A DNA stretch of 64,000 bases from VGTK01 sp046327915. GTDB lineage: Bacteria > Desulfobacterota > Binatia > UBA12015. Position numbers and translations under genes: made by a program. The stretch spans positions 310,001 to 374,000 of the forward strand of contig JAXLXO010000002.1 in NCBI GenBank assembly GCA_046327915.1, written 5' to 3'. Of the stretch, positions 36,062 to 45,524 are shown piece by piece. Below the pieces are notes generated by a model. That model was not told where the DNA came from. It did no database searches and saw nothing but the letters and a program-made list of their open reading frames with translations. Each line of letters opens with the position of its first letter. Position 1 is the first letter of the stretch.

Positions 36062-36498
36062 CGCTCGCGGTCGAGCGCGGCCCGGGCCGCGGCGGCGGCG
36101 CTGCGGAAGGCGGCGGCCTTTGCCCCGACCGAGGCGGCGGCACCCGGTGCAGACAGGGCCGCGGGATCGGCGACCAGCGCACCGTAGGCCTCGAGCGCCG
36201 CCACGAAGGCCTTCAGGGAGGCCCGGTCCGGATAGCGGGACTCGGCGACCCGGGCGAACTCGCGCGCGCGCTCCAGAGGATAGGTGAACTCGCCCCAGTC
36301 CTGCGCTGGCACCGCGTGCTCGTCCTGCGCGAGGGCCTGGAGCTTGTCTGCATAAAGACCGAGCACCTCGAGGTGCTTCTCCATCAGACCGGGATACCGG
36401 CGCGCGAAGCAGCCGGTCGCGACCAGGGCCATGAGCAGCGCCAGCGCGGCCAGCGCGAGGGGCGCTGCCTTGACCGTCCGCACCCCGGCCCTTAGCAT
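36058..36498 (-). CDS. Predicted lipoprotein, helical, unknown function
   Basis: The 146-residue protein has the signal KAAPLALAALALLMALVATGC with lipid Cys in ATGC, then a helical, Ala- and Arg-rich region (YPGLMEKHLEVLGLYADKLQ, FTYPLERAREFARVAESRY). No domain is recognised. Start ATG at 36498. It is divergent from the PAS-HisKA-REC gene with only 21 bases between start codons, so the two promoters must overlap the coding ends. It is convergent with folK, sharing the palindromic CTAG at both stops. Confidence 0.7.
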   Translation of the reverse strand: MLRAGVRTVKAAPLALAALALLMALVATGCFARRYPGLMEKHLEVLGLYADKLQALAQDEHAVPAQDWGEFTYPLERAREFARVAESRYPDRASLKAFVAALEAYGALVADPAALSAPGAAASVGAKAAAFRSAAAAARAALDRER

Positions 36499-36519
36499 GA
36501 TTTCGGCTCCTGCAGGATC

Positions 36520-37629
36520 ATGTCGGCACTGCCCCCGATCTACTTCGAGCGCCTGCTCGAGGACTCGCCGGATATCATCGTCGCGGTCGACAAGCATGGC
36601 GCGATCGTCTTCTTCAACGACGGCGCACGAACCGCACTCGGGTATCTGCCGGAGGAGGTCCTCGGCAAGCACGTGCGCATGTTCTACCCGACCGACGAGG
36701 ACGCGCGAGCGGTCATGCAGGCGATGCGTGACGACAAGGTAGACTCGCCGGGCAAGGTCCGAAGCTTCAAGACGACCTTCGTCACGAAGTCCGGTGACCG
36801 CCTGAACGTCGCCATCTCCGGCTCGCTCATCCACGACGAGCAGGGCAACCAGATCGGATCGATCGGCTTCGCGAAGGACCTCGCCGAGATCCAGCGGCAG
36901 GATCAGCTCACGACGCTCGGCGAGATCGCGGTCGGCGTCGCGCACGAGATCAACAACCCGCTGTTCGCGGTGCTGAACAACGTCTCGCTCATCGGCTCCG
37001 ACATGCGTCGCATGCAGGATGACCCGCTGTACGACGTGCAGGCGGAGCGCCTCGACTCGATCGAGAGCAGCGTCAACAAGATCCAGCGCGCCGTCAATCG
37101 CCTCGCCGAGATGGCCGATGGCGGGACCTACGGCACGCGCGAGTACCTGCCGGGCACGCAGATGACCGACCTGAGCAGCAGCGGTCCGGAGAGCCCGGTC
37201 GCGCCGCGCGTCCTGCCGCGCAGCGACGCCGCGACCGCCGGTCCACTCTCCGGGCTCCGCGTGCTGGTCGCGGACGACGACCTCGCGGTCTGCCACTCGG
37301 TCGCGGAGATTCTGCGCGGTGCGGGGTCGGACGTGACGACCGTCGCGTCGGGGCGCGAGGCCGAGAACGAGCTGCCGCGCGGGCACTACGACCTGGTGCT
37401 GAGCGACGTTGTGATGCCCGACGTCGACGGATACGACCTCTACATGCACGTCCGCGAGCACTACCCGCAGATCCCGGTCGTGCTGATGACCGCGTTCTTC
37501 TACGACCGCGATCACATCATCAAGCGGTCGAAGGTCGCGGGGCTCGACGGCGTCATCTTCAAGAAGCCGGTCGACCCGGAGCGCCTCATCGAGACCGTGC
37601 GCGAGCGCTGCGGGCGCAAGGCTTCCTGA
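36520..37629 (+). CDS. PAS-HisKA-REC signalling protein lacking a HATPase domain
   Basis: The 369-residue protein has a PAS domain (about 5-120; DSPDIIVAVDKHGAIVFFN), a HisKA dimerisation/phosphoacceptor helix pair (about 127-198) with the H-box GVAHEINNPL and His142, a 45-residue Ser/Pro-rich linker, and a receiver domain (about 246-365) with acidic pocket DDD252-254, phosphoacceptor Asp296 (LSDVVMP), Thr324 and Lys349. The N, G1, F and G2 boxes of the kinase ATPase domain are absent; the linker is far too short to hold one. It cannot autophosphorylate as a normal kinase, so it probably takes phosphate from a partner or acts as a phosphatase or decoy. The cobalamin adenosyltransferase starts at the very next base. 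Confidence 0.88.
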   Translation: MSALPPIYFERLLEDSPDIIVAVDKHGAIVFFNDGARTALGYLPEEVLGKHVRMFYPTDEDARAVMQAMRDDKVDSPGKVRSFKTTFVTKSGDRLNVAISGSLIHDEQGNQIGSIGFAKDLAEIQRQDQLTTLGEIAVGVAHEINNPLFAVLNNVSLIGSDMRRMQDDPLYDVQAERLDSIESSVNKIQRAVNRLAEMADGGTYGTREYLPGTQMTDLSSSGPESPVAPRVLPRSDAATAGPLSGLRVLVADDDLAVCHSVAEILRGAGSDVTTVASGREAENELPRGHYDLVLSDVVMPDVDGYDLYMHVREHYPQIPVVLMTAFFYDRDHIIKRSKVAGLDGVIFKKPVDPERLIETVRERCGRKAS

Positions 37630-38265
37630 ATGGCGATCCGGATCAACCGCGTCTACACCCGCACCGGCGACAAGGGCACGACGCATCTCGTCGGCGGCGC
37701 GGAGGTCGCGAAGGACTCGCCGCGCATCGAGGCGTTCGGGACGGTCGACGAGCTGAACGCGATCCTCGGGCTCGCGCGGACGTTCAACGAGCAGGTGCTC
37801 GCGTCCGGCGCGACGGGCCCCGCGGGGGACGCGGCGCGCGAGCTCGAAGGCATCCTCATGGGCCTGCAGAACGAGCTCTTCGATCTCGGCAGCCAGCTCG
37901 CCACCCCGCCCGGCTCCGAGTACCCCGGCATGCTGGTGGTCGGCGACGCGGAAGTCGCAGCACTCGAGAAGTGCATCGATCGCTGCCAGGAAGACCTGAA
38001 GCCGCTCGAGTCGTTCATTCTGCCGGGTGGCGGCACGGTCGCGGCGTTCCTGCACCAGGCGCGCACCGTGTGCCGTCGCGCCGAGCGCCGCGTGATCGAG
38101 CTCGCACACGTCGAGACCATCGACGACGGCGCGATCCGCTACCTGAACCGCCTGTCGGACCTGCTGTTCGTGCTGTCGCGCTGGGTCGCGCTGCACGCGG
38201 GCACGCCCGAGTATCTCTGGGAGCGCGGACTCCGGCTGGGCAGGAAGCCGGCGCGCCAGGAGTAG
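37630..38265 (+). CDS. Cob(I)yrinic acid a,c-diamide/cob(I)alamin adenosyltransferase, PduO type
   Basis: The 211-residue PduO/MMAB-type enzyme starts with RINRVYTRTGDKGTTHLVGG (ATP-binding loop) and has FGTVDELNAILGLAR and FILPGGGTVAAFLHQARTVC with the helix RRAERRVIELA. It transfers adenosyl from ATP to reduced cobalamin, giving coenzyme B12. The ATG abuts the preceding stop with no gap. Coenzyme B12 is needed by ethylmalonyl-CoA and methylmalonyl-CoA mutases, and the Ccr gene 760 bases downstream belongs to that pathway; the mutase genes are not in the window. Confidence 0.93.
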   Translation: MAIRINRVYTRTGDKGTTHLVGGAEVAKDSPRIEAFGTVDELNAILGLARTFNEQVLASGATGPAGDAARELEGILMGLQNELFDLGSQLATPPGSEYPGMLVVGDAEVAALEKCIDRCQEDLKPLESFILPGGGTVAAFLHQARTVCRRAERRVIELAHVETIDDGAIRYLNRLSDLLFVLSRWVALHAGTPEYLWERGLRLGRKPARQE

Positions 38266-38271
38266 TCAAGC

Positions 38272-38958
38272 ATGTCGACCGAGCCCCGGCTCTACCTCCG
38301 TCAGCTCGAGGTGGGCCCGATGCAGAACTTCGTCTACCTCGTCGGCGATCGCGAGAAGCGCGAGTGCGTCGTGATCGACGCGGCGTGGGACATCGACGCG
38401 ATCGTCGATTACGCGCAGCGCGACGACATGAAGATCGTCGCCGGACTGGTCACGCACTTCCATCCCGACCACCTCGGCGGCGCGATGATGGGCATGGAGA
38501 TCCAGGGCGCCGCCGAGCTGCTCGCGAAGCTGCCCGTCAAGATCCATCTCCACAAGACCGAGGCCCCGTTCGCGAACCGGATCGCCGGGTTGTCGGACTC
38601 GGACATGGTGCTCACCGAGGCGGGCGACGTGACGAGGGTCGGCGACCTCGAGATCAAGTTCCTGCACACGCCGGGACACACGCCGGGCTCGCAGTGCTTC
38701 CTCGTCGACGGCAATCTCGTTTCGGGCGACACGCTGTTCATCGGCTCGTGCGGCCGCGTCGACCTGCCCGGATCGAGCCCGGAGGAGCTGTTCCACAGCC
38801 TGAACGGGACCCTGAAGGTCCTCCCGCCCGAGACCGTGCTCTACCCCGGCCACAACTACTCCGACCGCACGACGTCGACCATTGGCGACGAGCGCCGCAA
38901 GAACCCGTACATGCGGTTCGAGAGGCTCCAGGACTTCCTCTCGGTGATGGGATACTGA
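38272..38958 (+). CDS. MBL-fold metallohydrolase (glyoxalase II-like)
   Basis: The 228-residue protein has the metallo-beta-lactamase signature THFHPDHLGG (HxHxDH), the further ligands in HTPGHTPGSQ and LVSGDTLF, and YPGHNYSD with the last His. The layout follows hydroxyacylglutathione hydrolase (glyoxalase II) or the thioesterase-like branch. The substrate is unknown; a thioester of the nearby acyl-CoA pathway is possible. The ATG at 38272 lies 6 bases after the adenosyltransferase stop. Confidence 0.9.
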   Translation: MSTEPRLYLRQLEVGPMQNFVYLVGDREKRECVVIDAAWDIDAIVDYAQRDDMKIVAGLVTHFHPDHLGGAMMGMEIQGAAELLAKLPVKIHLHKTEAPFANRIAGLSDSDMVLTEAGDVTRVGDLEIKFLHTPGHTPGSQCFLVDGNLVSGDTLFIGSCGRVDLPGSSPEELFHSLNGTLKVLPPETVLYPGHNYSDRTTSTIGDERRKNPYMRFERLQDFLSVMGY

Positions 38959-39023
38959 CCGCGCCCCGGCTTGAGACACGCGCGCGCCATCGATAGGAAC
39001 GCCGCGCAACAGGAGGGACCACG

Positions 39024-40271
39024 ATGGCCACGCAGAAGATCTACGAGCTCGGCGACATGCCTCCGATCGGGACCGTTCCCGAGGAGATGTACGCGCAGCT
39101 CATCCGCCAGGACCGCTTCGGCGAGCCCATGAAGGGCTTCCAGGTCGAGCGCGTGCCCATTCCCGAGCTGCGCCCCGACGACGTGCTGGTCTACGTCATG
39201 GCGGCCGGCATCAACTACAACAACGTCTGGGCGTCGCTGGGCTCGCCCGTCGACGTGATCAAGGCGCGCGAGCGCGAGGGCGACACCACCGGCTTCCACA
39301 TCGGCGGCAGCGACGCGTCGGGCATCGTGTACGCGGTCGGCTCGGACGTGAAGAACGTCAAGGTCGGCGACCGCGTGGTCATGCACTGCGGCACCTGGGA
39401 CCGGAACGACCCGGTCGCCAAGTCGGGTGGTGACCCGATGTTCGGCTCGAGCTTCCGCATCTGGGGCTACGAGACCAACTGGGGCAGCTTTGCGCAGTTC
39501 ACGCGGGTGCAGGCCCACCAGTGCCTGCCGAAGCCGAAGCACCTGACGTGGGAGGCCGCGGCCGCGTACATGCTCGTCGGTGCGACCGCGTACCGCATGC
39601 TGATGGGCTGGGCGCCGCACCAGGTCGAGAAGGACGACGTCGTCCTCGTGTGGGGCGGCGCGGGCGGCCTCGGCTGCCAGGCGATCCAGATCGCGGCCGC
39701 GCGCGGCGCGACTCCGGTCGCCGTGATCTCCGGCGAGGAGAAGCACGACTTCTGCGTCAAGCTGGGCGCGAAGGGCACCATCAATCGCAAGAAGTTCGAT
39801 CACTGGGGCATGATGCCGCACTGGAAGGACGACGCTGCCTACGGCAAGTGGCTCAAGGGCGCGCGCGCCTTCGGCTCGGCGATCTGGGACGTGGTCGGCA
39901 CGCGCAAGAGCCCGCGCATCGTCTTCGAGCACCCCGGCGAGGACACCGTGCCGACGTCGGTCTTCGTCTGCGACACCGGCGGCATGGTCGTCATCTGCGC
40001 CGGCACGACGGGCTACAACGCCGTCGCCGACCTGCGCTACCTGTGGATGCGCCAGAAGCGCCTGCAGGGCTCGCACTTCGCGAACGACGTGCAGTCCGCG
40101 GCGCTGAACGACCTCGTGATCCAGAAGAAGGTCGATCCGTGCCTGTCCGAGACCGGCGAGTTCAAGGACATCCCGCGCGTGCACCAGGCGATGTACGAGA
40201 ACCGCCACCCGCACGGGAACATGGCCTGCCTCGTCGGTGCGCCGCGCACCGGCCTCGGCGTGGGCGAGTAG
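39024..40271 (+). CDS. ccrA: Crotonyl-CoA carboxylase/reductase
   Basis: The 415-residue medium-chain reductase has typical Ccr blocks: GINYNNVWASLGSPVDV, RIWGYETNWGSFAQF, LVWGGAGGLGCQAIQ (NADPH loop) and RLQGSHFANDVQ. The Asn, Glu/Phe and His positions in these blocks correspond to those reported to bind CO2 in Ccr, which argues for carboxylation rather than simple enoyl reduction. It turns crotonyl-CoA, CO2 and NADPH into ethylmalonyl-CoA, the key step of the ethylmalonyl-CoA pathway, and also supplies extender units. AGGAGG lies 6 bases before the ATG, the strongest ribosome site in this region, suggesting high expression. Confidence 0.92.
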   Translation: MATQKIYELGDMPPIGTVPEEMYAQLIRQDRFGEPMKGFQVERVPIPELRPDDVLVYVMAAGINYNNVWASLGSPVDVIKAREREGDTTGFHIGGSDASGIVYAVGSDVKNVKVGDRVVMHCGTWDRNDPVAKSGGDPMFGSSFRIWGYETNWGSFAQFTRVQAHQCLPKPKHLTWEAAAAYMLVGATAYRMLMGWAPHQVEKDDVVLVWGGAGGLGCQAIQIAAARGATPVAVISGEEKHDFCVKLGAKGTINRKKFDHWGMMPHWKDDAAYGKWLKGARAFGSAIWDVVGTRKSPRIVFEHPGEDTVPTSVFVCDTGGMVVICAGTTGYNAVADLRYLWMRQKRLQGSHFANDVQSAALNDLVIQKKVDPCLSETGEFKDIPRVHQAMYENRHPHGNMACLVGAPRTGLGVGE

Positions 40272-40349
40272 CACGCACTTCCGCGACCGGGCCGCGCGTC
40301 AGGCGACGCGCGGCCCGGCGCGATCCGCGGTGCGGCGCCGCGCGGCTCC

Positions 40350-41485
<1,136 letters not shown>

Positions 41486-41489
<4 letters not shown>

Positions 41490-42589
41490 AGCGCGAGCCC
41501 GTGGCGCGGGCTTCGCTGGTACGCGCTCTCGAGCTGCTGCACGGCCTCGCCCGCCTTGTCCGCGTGATCGGGGACGTGGACCATGGTGCGCACGTAGAAG
41601 TCGCCGCGCGCGCCGCCGTGCAGATCGGGCACGCCCTTGCCGCGCAGGCGCAGACGACGCCCGCTCTGCGTGCCCGGCGGGATCTTCAGCGAGACCTCGC
41701 CGTCGGGGGTCGGAACCTTGATCGAGGCGCCGAGCAGCGCCTCGCCGACGGTGACCGGGACCTCGAGCGTCAGGTCGTTGCCCTCGCGCTCGAGCAGCGG
41801 GTGCTCGTTCACCTCGACGACGATGTAGATGTCGCCCGCGGGCGCGCCGTGCGTGCCCGCTCCGCCCTTGCCCGCGACGCGAACGCGCGAGCCCGTCTCG
41901 ACGCCGGCGGGGATCTTGACGTTGAGACGGACGCTCTCCTCGATCACCCCGTCGCCGCCGCAGCGCGCGCACGCCTGGTTGCCGGCGACGACGCCCGTTC
42001 CGCCACACGCGGCGCAGGCCTCGGGACGGCGCAGCGTGATCGAGCGGCTGGTGCCGCGCACCGCCTCCATGAACTCGACACGGATCGGGACCTCGAGATC
42101 CGAGCCGCGCTGCGGCGCCGGACCGGAGCGTCGTCCGAAGACGCCGCCGAAGAGATCCTCGAAGCCGTGGAAGCCACCCTGCGAGCCGGCGCCGCGCAGG
42201 ACGTCCTCGAAGTCGGACGCCTCGGCACGGCGCCCGCCGAACCCGCCCGCGCCGCGACCGCGTCCGCCCGCGGCCTGCTGCCAGCGGCGGAACTCGCGCG
42301 CCTTGGCCGGGTCGAAGCCGGACTGCAGCGCGTCGTCGCCGAACTCGTCGTAGTTCTTGCGCTGCGTCTCGTCGCTGAGCACGTCGTGCGCGCGCGAGAG
42401 CTCCTTGAAGCGCTCCTCGGCGGACTTGTCGCCGGGGTTGACGTCCGGGTGGTACTTGCGGGCGAGCTTGCGGTAGGCCTTCTTGATCTGGTCGGCGGTC
42501 GCGTCCTTCGCGACGCCGAGGACCGCGTACAGATCCCGGTCCTTGCCCGCAGCCCGGCCGGTGTTGCCGTCGCTATCGCGTCTGGCCAT
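41486..42589 (-). CDS. DnaJ-family co-chaperone with a reduced zinc domain
   Basis: The 367-residue protein has a J domain (DLYAVLGVAKDATADQIKKA, HPD at 47-49), a Gly/Phe-rich linker (GGFGGRRAEASDF, GFHGFEDLFGG), and the two C-terminal beta domains with GDIYIVVEVNEHP and LRLRGKGVPDLHGGARGD. Between them are only two CxxCxGxG repeats (CAACGGTG and CARCGGDG), whereas canonical DnaJ has four and CbpA none. It should bind one zinc. It stimulates DnaK ATPase and delivers clients. It lies between rpoZ (29 bases upstream) and rpoH (4-base overlap). Confidence 0.92.
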
Positions 42590-42618
42590 CCGTCACGACC
42601 GGTGGCGGTGCGCCCGCG

Positions 42619-42813
42619 TCACTGCTCGGGATAGCGAGCGCTCACCTTGTTCGCCGCGATCTCGCGCAGCGCACTGACGACTTCCTTGTTGTGCGTCTCG
42701 ACCAGCGGACGCGAGCCCTTCAGCAGCTGCTTCGCCCGGCGCGCCGCGAGAAGCACCAGCTCGAAGCGGCTTCCGATGTTCTCGAGGCAATCCTCGACGG
42801 TTACGCGGGCCAT
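42619..42813 (-). CDS. rpoZ: RNA polymerase omega subunit
   Basis: The 64-residue protein has the omega core MARVTVEDCLENIGSRFELV, LLAARRAKQLLKG and NKEVVSALREIAANKV. Omega helps assemble RNA polymerase by holding the beta-prime subunit. The ATG at 42813 has GGAG upstream at a normal distance (GGATGGAGTGAT). It heads an unusual rpoZ-dnaJ-rpoH operon; in many relatives rpoZ neighbours gmk and spoT instead. A 6-bp hairpin (42843-42860) lies in the leader. Confidence 0.93.
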   Translation of the reverse strand: MARVTVEDCLENIGSRFELVLLAARRAKQLLKGSRPLVETHNKEVVSALREIAANKVSARYPEQ

Positions 42814-42842
42814 ATCACTCCATCCCCGTGGGCTTGAGGTCT

Positions 42843-42860
42843 CGGGCGAGAACACGCCCG
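42843..42860 (-). other. Leader hairpin of rpoZ-dnaJ-rpoH
   Basis: CGGGCG (42843-42848) pairs with CGCCCG (42855-42860) around a 6-base loop, 30 bases before the rpoZ start. Further upstream (42870-42900) is a T/A-richer patch on the minus strand (TTTGTTTCT and GGTTAAGG) that may hold the promoter. No CIRCE-like inverted repeat was seen. Confidence 0.3.
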
Positions 42861-42976
42861 GAACCGCCACCTTAACCAAAACCCCCCGAGAAACAAAGGC
42901 CCGCCGCGACCGGGTCCGAGCGACGGTCGCGACGGTCGCGGGCCCGGAACCGACACCACCCGATCGGCACCGCCCC

Positions 42977-43087
42977 GTCCGGCAAAGCCCGAAGGGCGAA
43001 GCCGGCCGAGCCGAAGGCGAGCCGGGGGAGTGAATCGACCGCGGCTCCGCCGCGGTCAACAGAGGGGGACAGAGTCCCCCTCTGTTG
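42977..43087 (+). repeat. Three-hairpin intergenic element, copy D
   Basis: Copy D. Hairpin III: CCGGC (42979-42983) with 43001-43005, plus inner GCCC-GAA-GGGC. The conserved box is partly kept (GAGCCGGGGGAGTG, 43019-43032). Hairpin II: GACCGCGGC (43037-43045) with 43049-43057, loop TCC. Hairpin I: 14 perfect pairs, 43057-43070 with 43074-43087, loop AGA, sharing base 43057 with hairpin II so that the stems abut; this is the longest stem in the family. It ends 3 bases from the stop codon of the minus-strand gene at 43091, at the end of the long ftsE-to-tlyA operon. Confidence 0.72.
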
Positions 43088-43090
43088 GAA

Positions 43091-43534
43091 TCAATTGTCC
43101 GCGTGCGGATCGCTGCGCGCGATGAGGTCGACGACCTCCTCGCGATGCGCCACCGCCGAGTCGCGCAGCTCGTGGATCAGCGCCGCATCCTCGGGATGCT
43201 CGTCGTCCCAGCGCGTCCACAGCCCGGACAGGCGGCGCAGCAGCTGCCGGTAGTCCTCGAGCGTGACCACGAGCCGCTCCCAGGCGTTGCGCCCGCCGCG
43301 GATCGGCCCCGCACCGTCGTCGCGCAGACCGCGCCCCAGCTCGACGAGACGGGTCGCGATGCGCCGTGCGTTCTGGTCCTCCTCCGCGACGATCTTCCGC
43401 AGCCGGTCCGCGACCTGCGGATACGGCGCCTCCTCGACGTGCGCCTCGAGCTGCCGCGACAGGCGGCGGTACTCGCCGTGCAACCCCTGGAGCTCGCCGG
43501 CGACGCGTTCGTGCTCGCTCTGGAAGAAGGACAT
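43091..43534 (-). CDS. Helical protein of unknown function
   Basis: The 147-residue protein is predicted almost fully alpha-helical and highly charged (FFQSEHERVAGELQGLHGEY, RRIATRLVELGRGLRDD). Repeated Glu/His positions recall hemerythrin- or ferritin-like four-helix bundles, but the metal motifs are not clear enough to claim one. It has no signal or membrane segment. The ATG at 43534 lies 33 bases after tlyA, and it is the last gene of the minus-strand operon, ending at repeat copy D. Confidence 0.6.
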   Translation of the reverse strand: MSFFQSEHERVAGELQGLHGEYRRLSRQLEAHVEEAPYPQVADRLRKIVAEEDQNARRIATRLVELGRGLRDDGAGPIRGGRNAWERLVVTLEDYRQLLRRLSGLWTRWDDEHPEDAALIHELRDSAVAHREEVVDLIARSDPHADN

Positions 43535-43567
43535 CGGACGCTCTTCAATCGAGTCGGGGGCCGGCTG

Positions 43568-44344
43568 TCAAACGGCCGGAGGCTTCGCGCCGGCGGCGTC
43601 CGCAGGCGGCGTCACGAGGTGCAGGAAGAACTCGACGTTGCCCTTCTTCGCGCCGGTGATCTGCGACGTGCAGCTGCCGGCGACGGCGAGCCCGAGGTCG
43701 GCCGCGGCGGCCGCGACCGAGGCGACGGCGCTCTCGCGCGCGTCCGCGTCGCGGACCACGCCGCCCTTCCCCACCGCCTCGCGCCCGACCTCGAACTGTG
43801 GCTTGACCAGCGCCACGATCGCCGCCGGACGCTCGAGCTGCGCGAGCGTCGGCTCGAGCAGCAGGCGCAGCGAGATGAACGACGCGTCGACCACCGCGAG
43901 CCGCGGCGCCGGGTCGAGCGCGCGCGCCGGCAGCGTCCGCATGTTGGTGCGCTCGTGGACCCGCACGCGCGGGTCGGTGCGAATCTTCCACGCGAGCTGG
44001 CCGTAGCCGACGTCCACCGCGTGCACGAGCGCGGCACCGCGCTGCAGGAGACAATCCGTGAAGCCGCCGGTCGACGCTCCGACGTCGACGCAGACGAGAC
44101 CCGTCGGGTCCACGCCGAACGCGTCGAGTGCGCCCGCAAGCTTGACGCCGCCGCGCGACACGTAGGCGTGGTCGGCGCCTGTGACGACGATCTCCGCGTC
44201 GGCGCGGACGCGCTTGCCGGCATGTCGCGCACGCTCGCCGTCAACGAGCACCAGCCCGGCCATGATCAGCCGCTGCGCCCGCTCGCGGCTCTCGGCGAGC
44301 CCGCGGGCGAAGAGCGTCACGTCGAGCCGCTCGCCGGTCGCCAC
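43568..44344 (-). CDS. tlyA: TlyA-family rRNA 2'-O-methyltransferase/hemolysin-like
   Basis: The 258-residue protein has an N-terminal S4 RNA-binding domain (ERLDVTLFARGLAESRERAQ) and an FtsJ-like methyltransferase domain with VCVDVGASTGGFTDCLLQRG (SAM site) and the catalytic K-D-K-E set around AWKIRTDP, VVDASFISL and VKPQFEVGRE. In mycobacteria TlyA methylates 16S and 23S rRNA and affects capreomycin sensitivity. The GTG at 44344 is 8 bases after the ispA stop. Isoprenoid and xse genes upstream match the common xseA-xseB-ispA-tlyA order, although dxs is missing here. Confidence 0.9.
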   Translation of the reverse strand: MATGERLDVTLFARGLAESRERAQRLIMAGLVLVDGERARHAGKRVRADAEIVVTGADHAYVSRGGVKLAGALDAFGVDPTGLVCVDVGASTGGFTDCLLQRGAALVHAVDVGYGQLAWKIRTDPRVRVHERTNMRTLPARALDPAPRLAVVDASFISLRLLLEPTLAQLERPAAIVALVKPQFEVGREAVGKGGVVRDADARESAVASVAAAAADLGLAVAGSCTSQITGAKKGNVEFFLHLVTPPADAAGAKPPAV

Positions 44345-44352
44345 GGCGCCCG

Positions 44353-45270
44353 TCAGGCGGCCCGATCGACGACGTGGCGCACCAGCGCCGCGAGCGCCGT
44401 CGCGCGCGCACCGAACGGGCGCAGCGCCGCGCACGCGTCGTCCGCCGCGCGCCGCGCACGCTTGCGCGCGCCGTCGACGCCGAGCAGACCGGGATAGGTC
44501 GCCTTGCCGCGCGCCGCGTCGCCGCCGCCCGCGCGTCCGATCTTGTCGCTGGCGTGCGTCGCGTCGAGCACGTCGTCGGCGATCTGGAATGCGAGACCGA
44601 GGGCCTCGCCATAGACGGTGAGGCTCGCGAGCCGCGGCTCGGAGGCGCCCGCCGCGATCGCGCCGATGCGCACCGCGCAGCGGATGAGCGCGCCGGTCTT
44701 GCGCCGGTGGATGCCCTCGACGGTCTTCAGCGGAACGTTCGCCAGCCCCTCGCTCGCGAGATCGACGGCCTGGCCCGCGACCATGCCGTCCGGTCCCGAC
44801 GCCTCGGCCACCTCCGCGACGATTCGAACCGCGCGCCTCGTGGCCGCGGCGCTCGCGCCGAGATCGGCCGACGCGCGTGCGATCACCGCGAACGCCTCGG
44901 TGAGGAGCGCGTCGCCGGTGAGGATCGCGGTCGCCTCGTCGTAGGCCTTGTGCAGCGACGGACGGCCGCGCCGCTCGTCGTCATCGTCCATCGCCGGCAG
45001 GTCGTCGTGCACCAGCGAGTACGCGTGGATCAGCTCGAGCGCGCAGCCGAAGCGAACCGCGCGTGCGGCGGCGGCAGGGCCCCCGACCAGCTCCGCCGAC
45101 GCGAGGGTCAGCACGGGACGAAGCCTCTTGCCCGGCCCGAGGACCGCGTAGCGCATCGCCTCGGCGAGCTTCGCGGGACGGCCCTTCGGGGTCTTCAGGA
45201 CGTCGCGCAGCGCGCGCTCGACGGTGCGTCGGTGCGCCGCGAGGTAGCGCTCGAGCTCGGCGGGGCTCAC
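44353..45270 (-). CDS. ispA: Polyprenyl (geranyl/farnesyl) diphosphate synthase
   Basis: The 305-residue prenyltransferase has the first Asp-rich motif in HDDLPAMDDDDERRG, GPGKRLRPVLTLAS upstream, and the second Asp-rich motif in AFQIADDVLDATHASDKIGR. The residue pattern before the first motif (ELIHAYSLVHDD) suits short-chain FPP synthases. It condenses IPP with DMAPP or GPP to feed undecaprenol and quinone synthesis. It overlaps xseB by 4 bases at its 5' end. Confidence 0.92.
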   Translation of the reverse strand: MSPAELERYLAAHRRTVERALRDVLKTPKGRPAKLAEAMRYAVLGPGKRLRPVLTLASAELVGGPAAAARAVRFGCALELIHAYSLVHDDLPAMDDDDERRGRPSLHKAYDEATAILTGDALLTEAFAVIARASADLGASAAATRRAVRIVAEVAEASGPDGMVAGQAVDLASEGLANVPLKTVEGIHRRKTGALIRCAVRIGAIAAGASEPRLASLTVYGEALGLAFQIADDVLDATHASDKIGRAGGGDAARGKATYPGLLGVDGARKRARRAADDACAALRPFGARATALAALVRHVVDRAA

Positions 45271-45524
45271 CGGGTGAGGTCGCTTCCGTCGCGCGTGCGC
45301 AGGACTCCGTCGGCGTCGCGCAGCAGGATCTCGACGCGCCGCTCGACCTCTCCCAGCTGCTCGTGCAACGCCCGCAGCACCGCGACGCCCTGCTCGAACG
45401 CGGCCAGCGACTCCTCGAGCGGCAGGTTGCCGCTCTCGAGGCGGCTCACGAGCCCTTCGAGGGCGCGCATGCCGTCCTCGAAGCTCTGCTTGCCGTAGCC
45501 GTCCTGCTGCTCGCTCAACGTCAC
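45267..45524 (-). CDS. xseB: Exodeoxyribonuclease VII small subunit
   Basis: The 85-residue protein has the family core FEDGMRALEGLVSRLESGNL followed by PLEESLAAFEQGVAVLRALH, two helices that pack on XseA. Several copies bind one XseA to form the single-strand-specific exonuclease. The ATG at 45524 overlaps the xseA stop and its end overlaps the ispA start, each by 4 bases. Confidence 0.93.
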   Translation of the reverse strand: MTLSEQQDGYGKQSFEDGMRALEGLVSRLESGNLPLEESLAAFEQGVAVLRALHEQLGEVERRVEILLRDADGVLRTRDGSDLTR

